Origin: Hippophae tibetana
Taxonomy: Eukaryota > Streptophyta > Magnoliopsida > Rosales > Elaeagnaceae
NCBI GenBank assembly: GCA_037013495.1
Contig: CM072803.1
Span: 50,791,627-50,855,626 of the forward strand
Reading direction: 5' to 3'
Length of the DNA stretch: 64,000 nt
This document shows positions 13,901 through 27,310 of this stretch, one piece after another. The notes below the pieces were generated by a model. The model had not been told where the DNA came from, did not search any database, and saw nothing but the letters and a program-made list of their open reading frames with translations. Position numbers and translations under genes: made by a program. How positions within the stretch are numbered: position 1 is the first letter of the stretch; each line of letters starts with the position of its first letter.

Positions 13901-14207
13901 TTAAATATATCATAATTATTAGGAAATAAAACACGTAGTATTTATTTCGCCAACTTTCTTTTATAATATAGACATGAGAAAATGATTATGTTTTATTTTC
14001 CCCTTATTGATTTTTCCTCATGATCTATGATTCTTTTCTTTTCTTTGTAAATCCTAATTCCCCGCAGAGGCAAATTCATGCAAATTATATTACCTCCATT
14101 CCAAATGGAAAAAGTTGATGGATAGAGGTTGTTTTAGACATCATTTGTAAACTTCTTGTTACATAGCTAGGAAAATTGTTATTGTGGATGAACGTAATAT
14201 GTAGCAT
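10943..14207 (+). repeat. Higher-order repeat, 6 monomers, copy 1 (3265 bp)
   Basis: Units start at 10943, 11473, 12020, 12567, 13114 and 13661. The first unit is only 530 bp: it lacks about 16 bp just after 'ttttccccatatt' (near 11287), where other units have 'gatttttccccataat'. The order of subtypes is repeated exactly in 14208-17472 at a constant offset of 3265 bp. Only scattered differences were seen, for example near 10910, 12036, 12473 and 13061. Confidence 0.93.
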
Positions 14208-17200
14208 CATATTTCACTAACTCTTCCTCTTAAAATGGGTTTGAAACCTAGATTTCTAGGGAGAAAGGGACAACCAAAGGCAAATTAATTACAATCTCCT
14301 CCAAAACAACCAAAATAACTTATAAACAAGTTAAGAATATTGATGTCAAAAATGAGTCGAAAATGAGAATTATTGATCTCTTATTTAGAATAATGAAAAA
14401 AAATTCAAATGTAAATAGTTTTATATCATAAGACGTAATAATTTCACTTAAATATATCATAATTATTAGGAAATAAAACACGTAGTATTTATTTTGCCAA
14501 CTTTCTTTTATAATATAGATATGAGAAATGATTATGTTTTATTTTCCCCATATTCTATGATTATTTTCTTTCCTCTGTAAGTCTTAATTCCCTGCACAGG
14601 CAAATTCATGCAAATTATATTATCTCCATTACAAATGGAAAAATTTGATGGATAGAGGTTGTTTTAGACATCATTTGTAAACTTCTTGTTACATAGCTAG
14701 AAAAATTGCTATTGTGGATGAGCGTAATATGTAGCATCATATTTCACTAACTCTTACTCTTAAAATGGGTTTGAAACCTAGATTTCTAGGGAGAAAGGGA
14801 CAACCAAAGGCAAATTCATTACGATGCCATCCAAAAAAACCACAATAATTTATAAATAAGTTAAGAATATTGATGTAAAAAATGAGTCGAAAATGAAAAT
14901 TATTGATCTCTTATTTAGAATAATGAACAAAATTTCAAATTTAAATATATTTGCATCATAAGACGTAATAATTTCACTTAAATATATCATAATTATTAGG
15001 AAAAAAAACGGGGAGTATTTATTTCTCCAACTTTCTTTTATGATATAGACATGAGAAAATGATTATGTTTTATTTTCCCCTTATTGATTTTTCCTCATGA
15101 TCTATTATTATTTTCTTTCCTTTGAAAGTCCTAATTCCCCGCACAAGCAAATTCATGCAAATTATATTACCTTTCTTCCAAATGGAAAAAGTTGATGGAT
15201 AGAGGTTGTTTTAGAAATCATTTGTAAACTTCTTGTTACCTAGCTAGAAAAATATCTATTGTGGATGAGCGTAATATGTAGCATCATATTTCACTAACTC
15301 TCACTCTTAGAATGGGTTTGAAACCTAGATTTCTAGGGAGAAAGGGACAACAAAAAGGAAAATTCATTATGATCTCCTCCAAAAAAACCACAATAACTTA
15401 TAAATAAGTTACGAATATTGATGTCAAAAATGAGTTAAAAATGAGAATTATTGATCTCTTACTTAGAGTAATGAACAAAATTTCAAATTTCAATAGTTTG
15501 GATCATAAGATGTAATAATTTCACTTAAATATATCATAATTATTAGGATATAGAATGCGTAGTATTCATTTCGCTATCTTTCTTTTATAATATAGTTATG
15601 AGAAAAGGATTATGTTTTATTTTCGCCTTAATGATTTTTCCCCATGATCTATGAATATTTTCTTTCCTTTGTAAGTCCTAATTCCCCGCACAGGCAAATT
15701 CATGCAAATTATATAACCTCCCTTACAAATGGAAAAAGTTGATGGATAGAGGTTGTTTTAGACATCATTTGTAAACTTCTTGTTACATAGCTAGAAAAAT
15801 TGCTATTGTGGATGAACATAATATGTAGCATCATATTTCACTAACTCTTCCTATTAAAATAGGTTTGAAACCTAGATTTCTAGGCAGAAAGGGACAACCA
15901 AAGACTAACTCTTTACGATCTCCTCCAAAACAAACACAATAACTTATAAATAAGTTAAGAATATTGATGTCAAAAATGAGTCGAAATGAGAATTATTGAT
16001 CTCTTATTTAGAATAATGAAAAAAAATTCAAATTTAAATAGTTTTGCATCATAAGACGTAATAATTTCACTTAAATATATCATAATTATTAGGAAATAAA
16101 ACGCGTAGTATTTATTTCGCCAACTTTCTTTCATAATATAGACATCAGAAAATGATTATGTTTTATTTTCCCCTTATTGATTTTTCCTCATGATCTATGA
16201 ATATTTTCTTTCCTTTGTAAGTCCTAATTCCCCGCACAGGAAAATTCATGCAAATTATATTACCTCCCTTTCCAAATGGAAAAAGATGATGGATAGAGGT
16301 TGTTTTAGACATCATTTGTAAACTTCTTCTTACATAGCTAGAAAAATGGATATTGTGGATGAACGTAATATGTAGCATCATATTTCACTAATGCTTCCTC
16401 TTAAAATGGGTTTGAAACCTAGATTTCTAGGGAGAAAGGGACAACCAAAGGCAAATTCATTACGATCTCCTAAAAAACAACCACAATAACTTATAAATAA
16501 GTTAAGAATATTGATGTCAAAAATGATTCGAAGATGAGAATTATTGATCTCTTATTTAGAATAATGAACAAAATTTCAAATTTAAATAGTTTTGCATCAT
16601 AAGACGTAATAACTTCACTTAAATATATCATAATTATTAGGAAATAAAACGCGTAGTATTTATTTCGCGAACTTTCTTTTATAATATAGATATGAGAAAA
16701 TGATTATGTTTTATTTTCCCCATATTAATTTTTCCCCATGATCTATGATTATTTTCTTTCCGTTTTAAGTCCTAATTCCTCGCACAGGCAATTTCATGCA
16801 AATTATATTACCTCCCTTCCAAATGGAAAAAGTTGATGGATAGAGGTTGTTTTAGACATCATTTGTAAACTTCTTGTTACATAGCTAGAAAAATTGCTAT
16901 TGTGGATGAACGTAATATGTAGCATCATATTTCACTAACTCTTCCTCTTAAAATGGGTTTAAAACATAGATTTCTAGGGAGAAAGGGACAACCAAAGGCA
17001 AATTCATTACGATCTCCTCCAAAACAACCACAATAACTTATAAATAAGTTAAGAATATTGATGTCAAAAATGAGTCGAAAATGAGAATTATTGATCTCTT
17101 ATTTAGAATAATGAACAAAATTTCAAATTTAAATAGTTTTGCATCATAAGACGTAATAATTTCACTTAAATATATCATAATTATTAGGAAATAAAACACG

Positions 17201-17472
17201 TAGTATTTATTTCGCCAACTTTCTTTTATAATATAGACATGAGAAAATGATTATGTTTTATTTTCCCCTTATTGATTTTTCCTCATGATCTATGATTCTT
17301 TTCTTTTCTTTGTAAATCCTAATTCCCCGCAGAGGCAAATTCATGCAAATTATATTACCTCCATTCCAAATGGAAAAAGTTGATGGATAGAGGTTGTTTT
17401 AGACATCATTTGTAAACTTCTTGTTACATAGCTAGGAAAATTGTTATTGTGGATGAACGTAATATGTAGCAT
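14208..17472 (+). repeat. Higher-order repeat, 6 monomers, copy 2 (3265 bp)
   Basis: Units start at 14208, 14738, 15285, 15832, 16379 and 16926, matching copy 1 unit for unit, including the 530-bp deleted first unit. The next unit, at 17473, begins like 14208 but lacks the 16-bp deletion, so the register ends there. The near identity points to a recent tandem duplication by unequal exchange. Confidence 0.93.
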
Positions 17473-20204
17473 CATATTTCACTAACTCTTCCTCTTAAAA
17501 TGGGTTTGAAACCTAGATTTCTAGGGAGAAAGGGACAACCAAAGGCAAATTAATTACAATCTCCTCCAAAACAACCAAAATAACTTATAAACAAGTTAAG
17601 AATATTGATGTCAAAAATGAGTCGAAAATGAGAATTATTGATCTCTTATTTAGAATAATGAAAAAAAATTCACATGTAAATAGTTTTATATCATAAGACG
17701 TAATAATTTCACTTAAATATATCATAATTATTAGGAAATAAAACACGTAGTATTTATTTTGCCAACTTTCTTTTATAATATAGATATGAGAAATGATTAT
17801 GTTTTATTTTCCCCATATTGATTTTTCCCCATAATCTATGATTATTTTCTTTCCTCTGTAAGTCTTAATTCCCCGCACAGGCAAATTCATACAAATTATA
17901 TTATCTCCATTACAAATGGAAAAATTTGATGGATAGAGGTTGTTTTAGACATCATTTGTAAACATCTTGTTACATAGCTAGAAAAATTGCTATTGTGGAT
18001 GAGCGTAATATGTAGCATCATATTTCACTAACTCTTACTCTTAAAATGGGTTTGAAACCTAGATTTCTAGGGGGAAAGGGACAACCAAAGGCAAATTCAT
18101 TACGATGCCATCCAAAAAAACCACAATAATTTATAAATAAGTTAAGAATATTGATGTAAAAAATGAGTCGAAAATGAGAATTATTGATCTCTTATTTAGA
18201 ATAATGAACAAAATTTCAAATTTAAATAGTTTTGCATCATAAAACGTAATAATTTCACTTAAATATATCATAATTATTAGGGAAAAAAACGGGGAGTATT
18301 TATTTCTCCAACTTTCTTTTATGATATAGACATGAGAAAATGATTATGTTTTATTTTCCCCTTATTGATTTTTCCTCATGATCTATTATTATTTTCTTTC
18401 CTTTGAAAGTCCTAATTCCCCGCACAAGCAAATTCATGCAAATTATATTACCTCTCTTCCAAATGGAAAAAGTTGATGGATAGAGGTTGTTTTAGAAATC
18501 ATTTGTAAACTTCTTGTTACCTAGCTAGAAAAATATCTATTGTGGATGAGCGTAATATGTAGCATCATATTTCACTAACTCTTACTCTTAGAATGGGTTT
18601 GAAACCTAGATTTCTAGGCAGAAGGGGACAACAAAAAGGAAAATTCATTATGATCTCCTCCAAAAAAACCACAATAACTTATAAATAAGTTAAGAATATT
18701 GATGTCAAAAATGAGTTGAAAATGAGAATTATTGATATCTTACTTAGAGTAATGAACAAAATTTCAAATTTCAATAGTTTGGATCATAAGATGTAATAAT
18801 TTCACTTAAATATATCATAATTATTAGGGAAAAAAACGGGGAGTATTTATTTCTCCAACTTTCTTTTATGATATAGACATGAGAAAATGATTATGTTTTA
18901 TTTTCCCCTTATTGATTTTTCCTCATGATCTATTATTATTTTCTTTCCTTTGAAAGTCCTAATTCCCCGCACAAGCAAATTCATGCAAATTATATTACCT
19001 CCCTTCCAAATCGAAAAAGTTGATGGATAGAGGTTGTTTTAGACATCATTTGTAAACATCATGTTACATAGCAAGAAAAATTGCTATTGTGGATGAGCGT
19101 AATATGTAGCATCATATTTCACTAACTCTTACTCTTAAAATGGGTTTGAAACCTAGATTTCTAGGGAGAAAGGGACAACGAAAGGCAAATTCATTATGAT
19201 CTCATCCAAAACAACCACAATAACTTATAAATAAGTTAAGAATATTGATGTAAAAAATGAGTCGAAAATGAGAATTATTGATCTCTTATTTAGAATAATG
19301 AACAAAATTTCAAATTTAAATAGTTTTGCATCATAAGACGTAATAATTTCACTTAAATATATCATAATTATTAGGAAATAAAACGCGTAGTATTTATTTT
19401 GCCAACTTTCTTTTATAATATAGATATGAGAAAATGATTATGTTTTATTTTCCCCATATAGATTTTTCCTCATGATCTATGATTATTTTCTTTCCTTTGT
19501 AAGTCCTAATTCCCCGCACAAGCAAATTCATGCATATTATATTACCTCCCTTCCAAATGGAAAAAGTTGATGGATAGAGGTTGTTTTAGACATCATTTGT
19601 AAATTCTTGTTACATAGCTAGAAAAATTGCTATTATGGATGAACGTAATTTGTAGTATCATATTTCACTAACTCTTCCTCTTAAAATGGGTTTGAAACCT
19701 ATATTTCTAGGGCGAAAGGGACAAGCAAAGGCAAATTCATTACGATCTCCTCCAAAACAACCACAATAACTTATAAATAAGTTAAGAATATTGATGTAAA
19801 AAATGAGTCGAAAATGAGAATTATTGATCTCTTATTTAGAATAATGAACAAAATTTCGAATTTAAATAGTTTTGCATCATAAGACGTAATAATTTCACTT
19901 AAATATATCATAATTATTAGGAAATAAAACGCGTAGTATTTATTTTGCCAACTTTCTTTTATGATATAGATATGAGAAAATGATTATGTTTTATTTTCCC
20001 CATATAGATTTTTCCTCATGATCTATGATTATTTTCTTTCCTTTGTAAGTCCTAATTCCCCGCACAGGCAAATTCATGCATATTATATTACCTCCCTTCC
20101 AAATGGAAAAAGTTGATGGATAGAGGTTGTTTTAGACATCATTTGTAAATTCTTGTTACATAGCTAGAAAAATTGCTATTATGGATGAACGTAATTTGTA
20201 GTAT
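17473..20204 (+). repeat. Satellite zone 3, entry monomers
   Basis: Five units start at 17473, 18019, 18566, 19113 and 19659. This is a transition in subtype: 'acggggag' replaces 'acgcgtag' in some units (near 18290 and 18836), 'gaaagtcc' replaces 'gtaagtcc', and a variant with 'gtaaattcttg' and 'cgtaatttgtagtatc' appears from about 19600. No gene seen. Confidence 0.9.
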
Positions 20205-22390
20205 CATATTTGACTAACTCTTCCTCTTAAAATGGGTTTGAAACCTATATTTCTAGGGAGAAAGGGACAAGCAAAGGCAAATTCATTACGATCTCCTCCA
20301 AAACAACCACAATAACTTATAAATAAGTTAAGAATATTGATGTCAAAAATGAGTCGAAAATGAGAATTATTGATCTCTTATTTAGAATAATGAACGAAAT
20401 TTCAAATTTAAATAGTTTTGCATCATAAAACGTAATAATTTCACTTAAATATATCATAATTATTAGGTAAAAAAACGGGGAGTATTTATTTCTCCAACTT
20501 TCTTTTATGATATAGACATGAGAAAATGATTATGTTTTATTTTCCCCTTATTGATTTTTCCTCATGATCTATTATTATTTTCTTTCCTTTGAAAGTCCTA
20601 ATTCCCCGCACAAGCAAATTCATGCAAATTATATTACCTCTCTTCCAAATGGAAAAAGTTGATGGATAGAGGTTGTTTTAGAAATCATTTGTAAACTTCT
20701 TGTTACCTAGCTAGAAAAATATCTATTGTGGATGAGCGTAATATGTAGCATCATATTTCACTAACTCTTACTCTTAGAATGGGTTTGAAACCTAGATTTC
20801 TAGGGAGAAAGGGACAACAAAAAGGAAAATTCATTATGATCTCCTCCAAAAAAACCACAATAACTTATAAATAAGTTAAGAATATTGATGTCAAAAATGA
20901 GTTGAAAATGAGAATTATTGATCTCTTAGTTAGAGTAATGAACAAAATTTCAAATTTCAATAGTTTGGATCATAAGATGTAATAATTTCACTTAAATATA
21001 TCATAATTATTAGGATATAGAATGCGTAGTATTCATTTCGCCATCTTTCTTTTATAATATAGTTATGAGAAAAGGATTATGTTTTATTTTCGCCTTAATG
21101 ATTTTTCCACATGATCTATGATTATTTTCTTTCCTTTGTAAGTCCTAATTCCCCGCACAGGAAAATTCATGCAAATTACATTACCTCCCTTCCAAATGGA
21201 AAAAGTTGATGGATAGAGGTTGTTTTAGACATCATTTGTAAACATCATGTTACATAGCAAGAAAAATTGCTATTGTGGATAAGCGTAATATGTAGCATCA
21301 TATTTCACTAACTCTTACTCTTAAAATGGGTTTGAAACCTAGATTTCTAGGGAGAAAGGGACAACGAAAGGCAAATTCATTATGATCTCATCCAAAACAA
21401 CCACAATAACTTATAAATAAGTTAAGAATATTGATGTAAAAAATGAGTCGAAAATGAGAATTATTGATCTCTTATTTAGAATAATGAACAAAATTTCAAA
21501 TTTAAATAGTTTTGCATCATAAGACGTAATAATTTCACTTAAATATATCATAATTATTAGGAAATAAAACGCGTAGTATTTATTTTGCCAACTTTTTTTT
21601 ATAATATAGATATGAGAAAATGATTATGTTTTATTTTCCCCATATTGATTTTTCCTCATGATCTATGATTATTTTCTTTCCTTTGTAAGTCCTAATTCCC
21701 CACACAGGCAAATTCATGCATATTATATTACCTCCCTTCCAAATTGAAAAAGTTGATGGATAGTGGTTGTTTTAGACATCATTTGTAAATTCTTGTTACA
21801 TAGCTAGAAAAATTGCTATTATGGATGAACGTAATTTGTAGTATCATATTTCACTAACTCTTCCTCTTAAAATGGGTTTGAAACCTAGATTTCTAGGGAG
21901 AAAGGGACAAGCAAAGGCAAATTCATTACGATCTCCTCCAAAACAACCACAATAACTTATAAATAAGTTAAGAATATTGATGTCAAAAATGAGTAAAAAA
22001 TGAGAATTATTGATCTCTTATTTAGAATAATGAAAAAAAATTTAAATTTAAATAGTTTTGCATAATAAGACGTAATAATTTCACTTAAATATATCATAAT
22101 TATTAGGAAATAAAACGCGTAGTATTTATTTCCCCAACTTTCTTTTATAATATAGATATGAGAAAATGATTATGTTTTATTTTCCCCATATAGATTTTTC
22201 CTCATGATCTATGATTATTTTCTTTCCTTTGTAAGTCCTAATTCCCCGCACAGGCAAATTCATGCATATTATATTACCTCCCTTCCAAATGGAAAAAGTT
22301 GATGGATAGAGGTTGTTTTAGACATCATTTGTAAATTCTTGTTACATAGCTAGAAAAATTGCTATTATGGATGAACGTAATTTGTAGTAT
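20205..22390 (+). repeat. Higher-order repeat, 4 monomers, copy 1 (2186 bp)
   Basis: Units start at 20205, 20752, 21299 and 21845. The first three match 22391, 22938 and 23485 at a constant 2186-bp offset, including the rare start box 'catatttgac', the 'ttaggtaaaaaaacgg' variant and 'ggataagcg'. The fourth unit differs from its positional partner at 24032 and resembles the unit at 28952, so the block is a mosaic. Confidence 0.88.
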
Positions 22391-24031
22391 CATATTTGAC
22401 TAACTCTTCCTCTTAAAATGGGTTTGAAACCTATATTTCTAGGGAGAAAGGGACAAGCAAAGGCAAATTCATTACGATCTCCTCCAAAACAACCACAATA
22501 ACTTATAAATAAGTTAAGAATATTGATGTCAAAAATGAGTCGAAAATGAGAATTATTGATCTCTTATTTAGAATAATGAACGAAATTTCAAATTTAAATA
22601 GTTTTGCATCATAAAACGTAATAATTTCACTTAAATATATCATAATTATTAGGTAAAAAAACGGGGAGTATTTATTTCTCCAACTTTCTTTTATGATATA
22701 GACATGAGAAAATGATTATGTTTTATTTTCCCCTTATTGATTTTTCCTCATGATCTATTATTATTTTCTTTCCTTTGAAAGTCCTAATTCCCCGCACAAG
22801 CAAATTCATGCAAATTATATTACCTCTCTTCCAAATGGAAAAAGTTGATGGATAGAGGTTGTTTTAGAAATCATTTGTAAACTTCTTGTTACCTAGCTAG
22901 AAAAATATCTATTGTGGATGAGCGTAATATGTAGCATCATATTTCACTAACTCTTACTCTTAGAATGGGTTTGAAACCTAGATTTCTAGGGAGAAAGGGA
23001 CAACAAAAAGGAAAATTCATTATGATCTCCTCCAAAAAAACCACAATAACTTATAAATAAGTTAAGAATATTGATGTCAAAAATGAGTTGAAAATGAGAA
23101 TTATTGATCTCTTAGTTAGAGTAATGAACAAAATTTCAAATTTCAATAGTTTGGATCATAAGATGTAATAATTTCACTTAAATATATCATAATTATTAGG
23201 ATATAGAATGCGTAGTATTCATTTCGCCATCTTTCTTTTATAATATAGTTATGAGAAAAGGATTATGTTTTATTTTCGCCTTAATGATTTTTCCACATGA
23301 TCTATGATTATTTTCTTTCCTTTGTAAGTCCTAATTCCCCGCACAGGAAAATTCATGCAAATTACATTACCTCCCTTCCAAATGGAAAAAGTTGATGGAT
23401 AGAGGTTGTTTTAGACATCATTTGTAAACATCATGTTACATAGCAAGAAAAATTGCTATTGTGGATAAGCGTAATATGTAGCATCATATTTCACTAACTC
23501 TTACTCTTAAAATGGGTTTGAAACCTAGATTTCTAGGGAGAAAGGGACAACGAAAGGCAAATTCATTATGATCTCATCCAAAACAACCACAATAACTTAT
23601 AAATAAGTTAAGAATATTGATGTAAAAAATGAGTCGAAAATGAGAATTATTGATCTCTTATTTAGAATAATGAACAAAATTTCAAATTTAAATAGTTTTG
23701 CATCATAAGACGTAATAATTTCACTTAAATATATCATAATTATTAGGAAATAAAACGCGTAGTATTTATTTTGCCAACTTTCTTTTATAATATAGATATG
23801 AGAAAATGATTATGTTTTATTTTCCCCATATAGATTTTTCCTCATGATCTATGATTATTTTCTTTCCTTTGTAAGTCCTAATTCCCCACACAGGCAAATT
23901 CATGCATATTATATTACCTCCCTTCCAAATGGAAAAAGTTGATGGATAGAGGTTGTTTTAGACATCATTTGTAAACTTCTTGTTACATAGCTAGAAAAAT
24001 TGCTATTATGGATGAACGTAATTTGTAGTAT
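22391..24031 (+). repeat. Higher-order repeat, copy 2 (three matching monomers)
   Basis: Units at 22391, 22938 and 23485 repeat 20205-21844 with very few changes at a 2186-bp offset. Identity with copy 1 is lost in the unit that begins at 24032. Confidence 0.88.
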
Positions 24032-27000
24032 CATATTTCACTAACTCTTCCTCTTAAAATGGGTTTGAAACCTATATTTCTAGGGAGAAAGGGACAAGCA
24101 AAGGCAAATTCATTACGATCTCCTCCAAAACAACCACAATAACTTATAAATAAGTTAAGAATATTGATGTCAAAAATGAGTCGAAAATGAGAATTATTGA
24201 TCTCTTATTTAGAATAATGAACAAAATTTCAAATTTAAATAGTTTTGCATCATAAGACGTAATAATTTCACTTGAATATATCATAATTATTAGGAAATAA
24301 AACGCGTAGTATTTATTTCCTCAACTTTCTTTTATAATATAGATATGAGAAAATGATTATGTTTTATTTTCCTGTTTTTGACTTTTCCTCATGATCTTTG
24401 ATTATTTTCTTTCCTTTGTAAGTCCTAATTCCCCGCAATGGCAAATTCATGCAAATTATATTACCTCCCTTCCAAACGGAAAAAGTTGACGGATAGAGGT
24501 TTTTTTAGACATCATTTGTAAACTTCTTGTTACATAGCTAGAAAAATTGCTATTGTGGATGAGCGTAATATGTAGCATCATATTTCACTAACTCTTACTC
24601 TTAAAATGGGTTTGAAACCTAGATTTCTAGGGAGAAAGGGACAACCAAAGGCAAATTCATTACGATGCCATCCAAAAAAACCACAATAATTTATAAATAA
24701 GTTAAGAATATTGATGTAAAAAATGAGTCGAAAATGAGAATTATTGATCTCTTATTTAGAATAATGAACAAAATTTCAAATTTAAATAGTTTTGCATCAT
24801 AAGACGTAATAATTTCACTCAAATATATCATAATTATTAGGAAAAAAAACGGGGAGTATTTATTTCTCCAACTTTCTTTTATGATATATACATAAGAAAA
24901 TGATTATGTTTTATTTTCCCCTTATTGATTTTTCCTCATGATCTATTATTATTTTCTTTCCTTTGAAAGTCCTAATTCCCCGCACAAGCAAATTCATGCA
25001 AATTATATTACCTCCCTTCCAAATGGAAAAAGTTGATGGATAGAGGTTGTTTTAGAAATAATTTGTAAACTTCTTGTTACCTAGCAAGAAAAATATCTAT
25101 TGTGGATGAGCGTAATATGTAGCATCATATTTCACTAACTCTTACTCTTAGAATGGGTTTGAAACCTAGATTTCTAGGGAGAAAGGGACAACAAAAAGGA
25201 AAATTCATTATGATCTCATCCAAAAAAACCACAATAACTTATAAATAAGTTAAGAATGTTGATGTAAAAAATGAGTCGAAAATGAGAATTATTGATCTCT
25301 TATTTAGAATAATGAACAAAATTTCAAATTTAAATAGTTTTGCATCATAAGACGTAATAATTTCACTTAAATATATCATAATTATTAGGAAATAAAACGC
25401 GTAGTATTTATTTTGCCAACTTTCTTTTATAATATAGATATGAGAAAATGATTATGTTTTATTTTCCCCATATAGATTTTTCCTCATGATCTATGATTAT
25501 TTTCTTTCCTTTGTAAGTCCTAATTCCCCGCACAGGCAAATTCATGCATATTATATTACCTTTCTTCCAAATTTAAAAAGTTGATGGATAGAGGTTGTTT
25601 TAGACATCATTTGTAAATTCTTGTTACATAGCTAGAAAAATTGCTATTATTGATGAACGTAATTTGTAGTATCATATTTCACTAACTCTTCCTCTTAAAA
25701 TGGGTTTGAAACCTATATTTCTAGGGAGAAAGGGACAAGCAAAGGCAAATTCATTACGATCTCCTCCAAAACAACCACAATAACTTATAAATAAGTTAAG
25801 AATATTGATGTCAAAAATGAGTCGAAAATGAGAATTATTGATCTCTTATTTAGAATAATGAACAAAATTTCAAATTTAAATAGTTTTGCATCATAAAACG
25901 TAATAATTTCACTTAAATATATCATAATTATTAGGGAAAAAAACGGGGAGTATTTATTTCGCCAACTTTCTTTTATGATATAGATATGAGAAAATGATTA
26001 TGTTTTATTTTCCCCTTATTGATTTTTCCTCATGATCTATTATTATTATCTTTCCTTTGAAAGTCCTAATTCCCCGCACAAGATAATTCATGCAAATTAT
26101 ATTACCTCCCTTCCAAATGGAAAAAGTTGATGGATAGAGGTTGTTTTAGACATCATTTGTAAATTCTTGTTACATAGCTAGAAAAATTGCTATTATGGAT
26201 GAACGTAATTTGTAGCATCATATTTCACTAACTCTTACTCTTAGAATGTGTTTGAAACCTAGATTTCTAGGGAGAAAGGGACAACAAAAAGGAAAATTCA
26301 TTATGATCTCCTCCAAAAAAACCACAATAACTTATAAATAAGTTAAGAATATTGATGTCAAAAATGAGTTGAAAATGAGAATTATTGATCTCTTACTTAG
26401 AGTAATGAACAAAATTTCAAATTTCAATAGTTTGGATCATAAGATGTAATAATTTCACTTAAATATATCATAATTATTAGGATATAGAATGCGTAGTATT
26501 CATTTCGCCATCTTTCTTTTATAATATAGTTATGAGAAAAGGATTATGTTTTATTTTCGCCTTAATGATTTTTCCACATGATCTATGATTATTTTCTTTC
26601 CTTTGTAAGTCCTAATTCCCCGCACAGGAAAATTCATGCAAATTACATTACCTCCCTTCCAAATGGAAAAAGTTGATGGATAGAGGTTGTTTTAGACATC
26701 ATTTGTAAACATCATGTTACATAGCAAGAAAAATTGCTATTGTGGATGAGCGTAATATGTAGCATCATATTTCACTAACTCTTACTCTTAAAATGGGTTT
26801 GAAACCTAGATTTCTAGGGAGAAAGGGACAACGAAAGGCAAATTCATTATGATCTCATCCAAAACAACCACAATAACTTATAAATAAGTTAAGAATATTG
26901 ATGTAAAAAATGAGTCGAAAATGAGAATTATTGATCTCTTATTTAGAATAATGAACAAAATTTCAAATTTAAATAGTTTTGCATCATAAGACGTAATAAT

Positions 27001-27310
27001 TTCACTTAAATATATCATAATTATTAGGAAATAAAACGCGTAGTATTTATTTTGCCAACTTTCTTTTATAATATAGATATGAGAAAATGATTATGTTTTA
27101 TTTTCCCCATATAGATTTTTCCTCATGATCTATGATTATTTTCTTTCCTTTGTAAGTCCTAATTCCCCACACAGGCAAATTCATGCATATTATATTACCT
27201 CCCTTCCAAATGAAAAAGTTGATGGATAGAGGTTGTTTTAGACATCATTTGTAAATTCTTGTTACATAGCTAGAAAAATTGCTATTATGGATGAACGTAA
27301 TTTGTAGTAT
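24032..27310 (+). repeat. Higher-order repeat, 6 monomers, copy 1 (3279 bp)
   Basis: Units start at 24032, 24579, 25126, 25673, 26219 and 26766. The unit at 24032 carries the diagnostic 'cctgtttttgacttttcc' and 'gttgacggatagaggttttttt' variants, which recur at 27311 (offset 3279 bp). The next unit's 'cactcaaatatatc' and 'acataagaaaatg' variants recur too. The units at 26219 and 26766 resemble 22938 and 23485 from the previous block. Confidence 0.87.
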
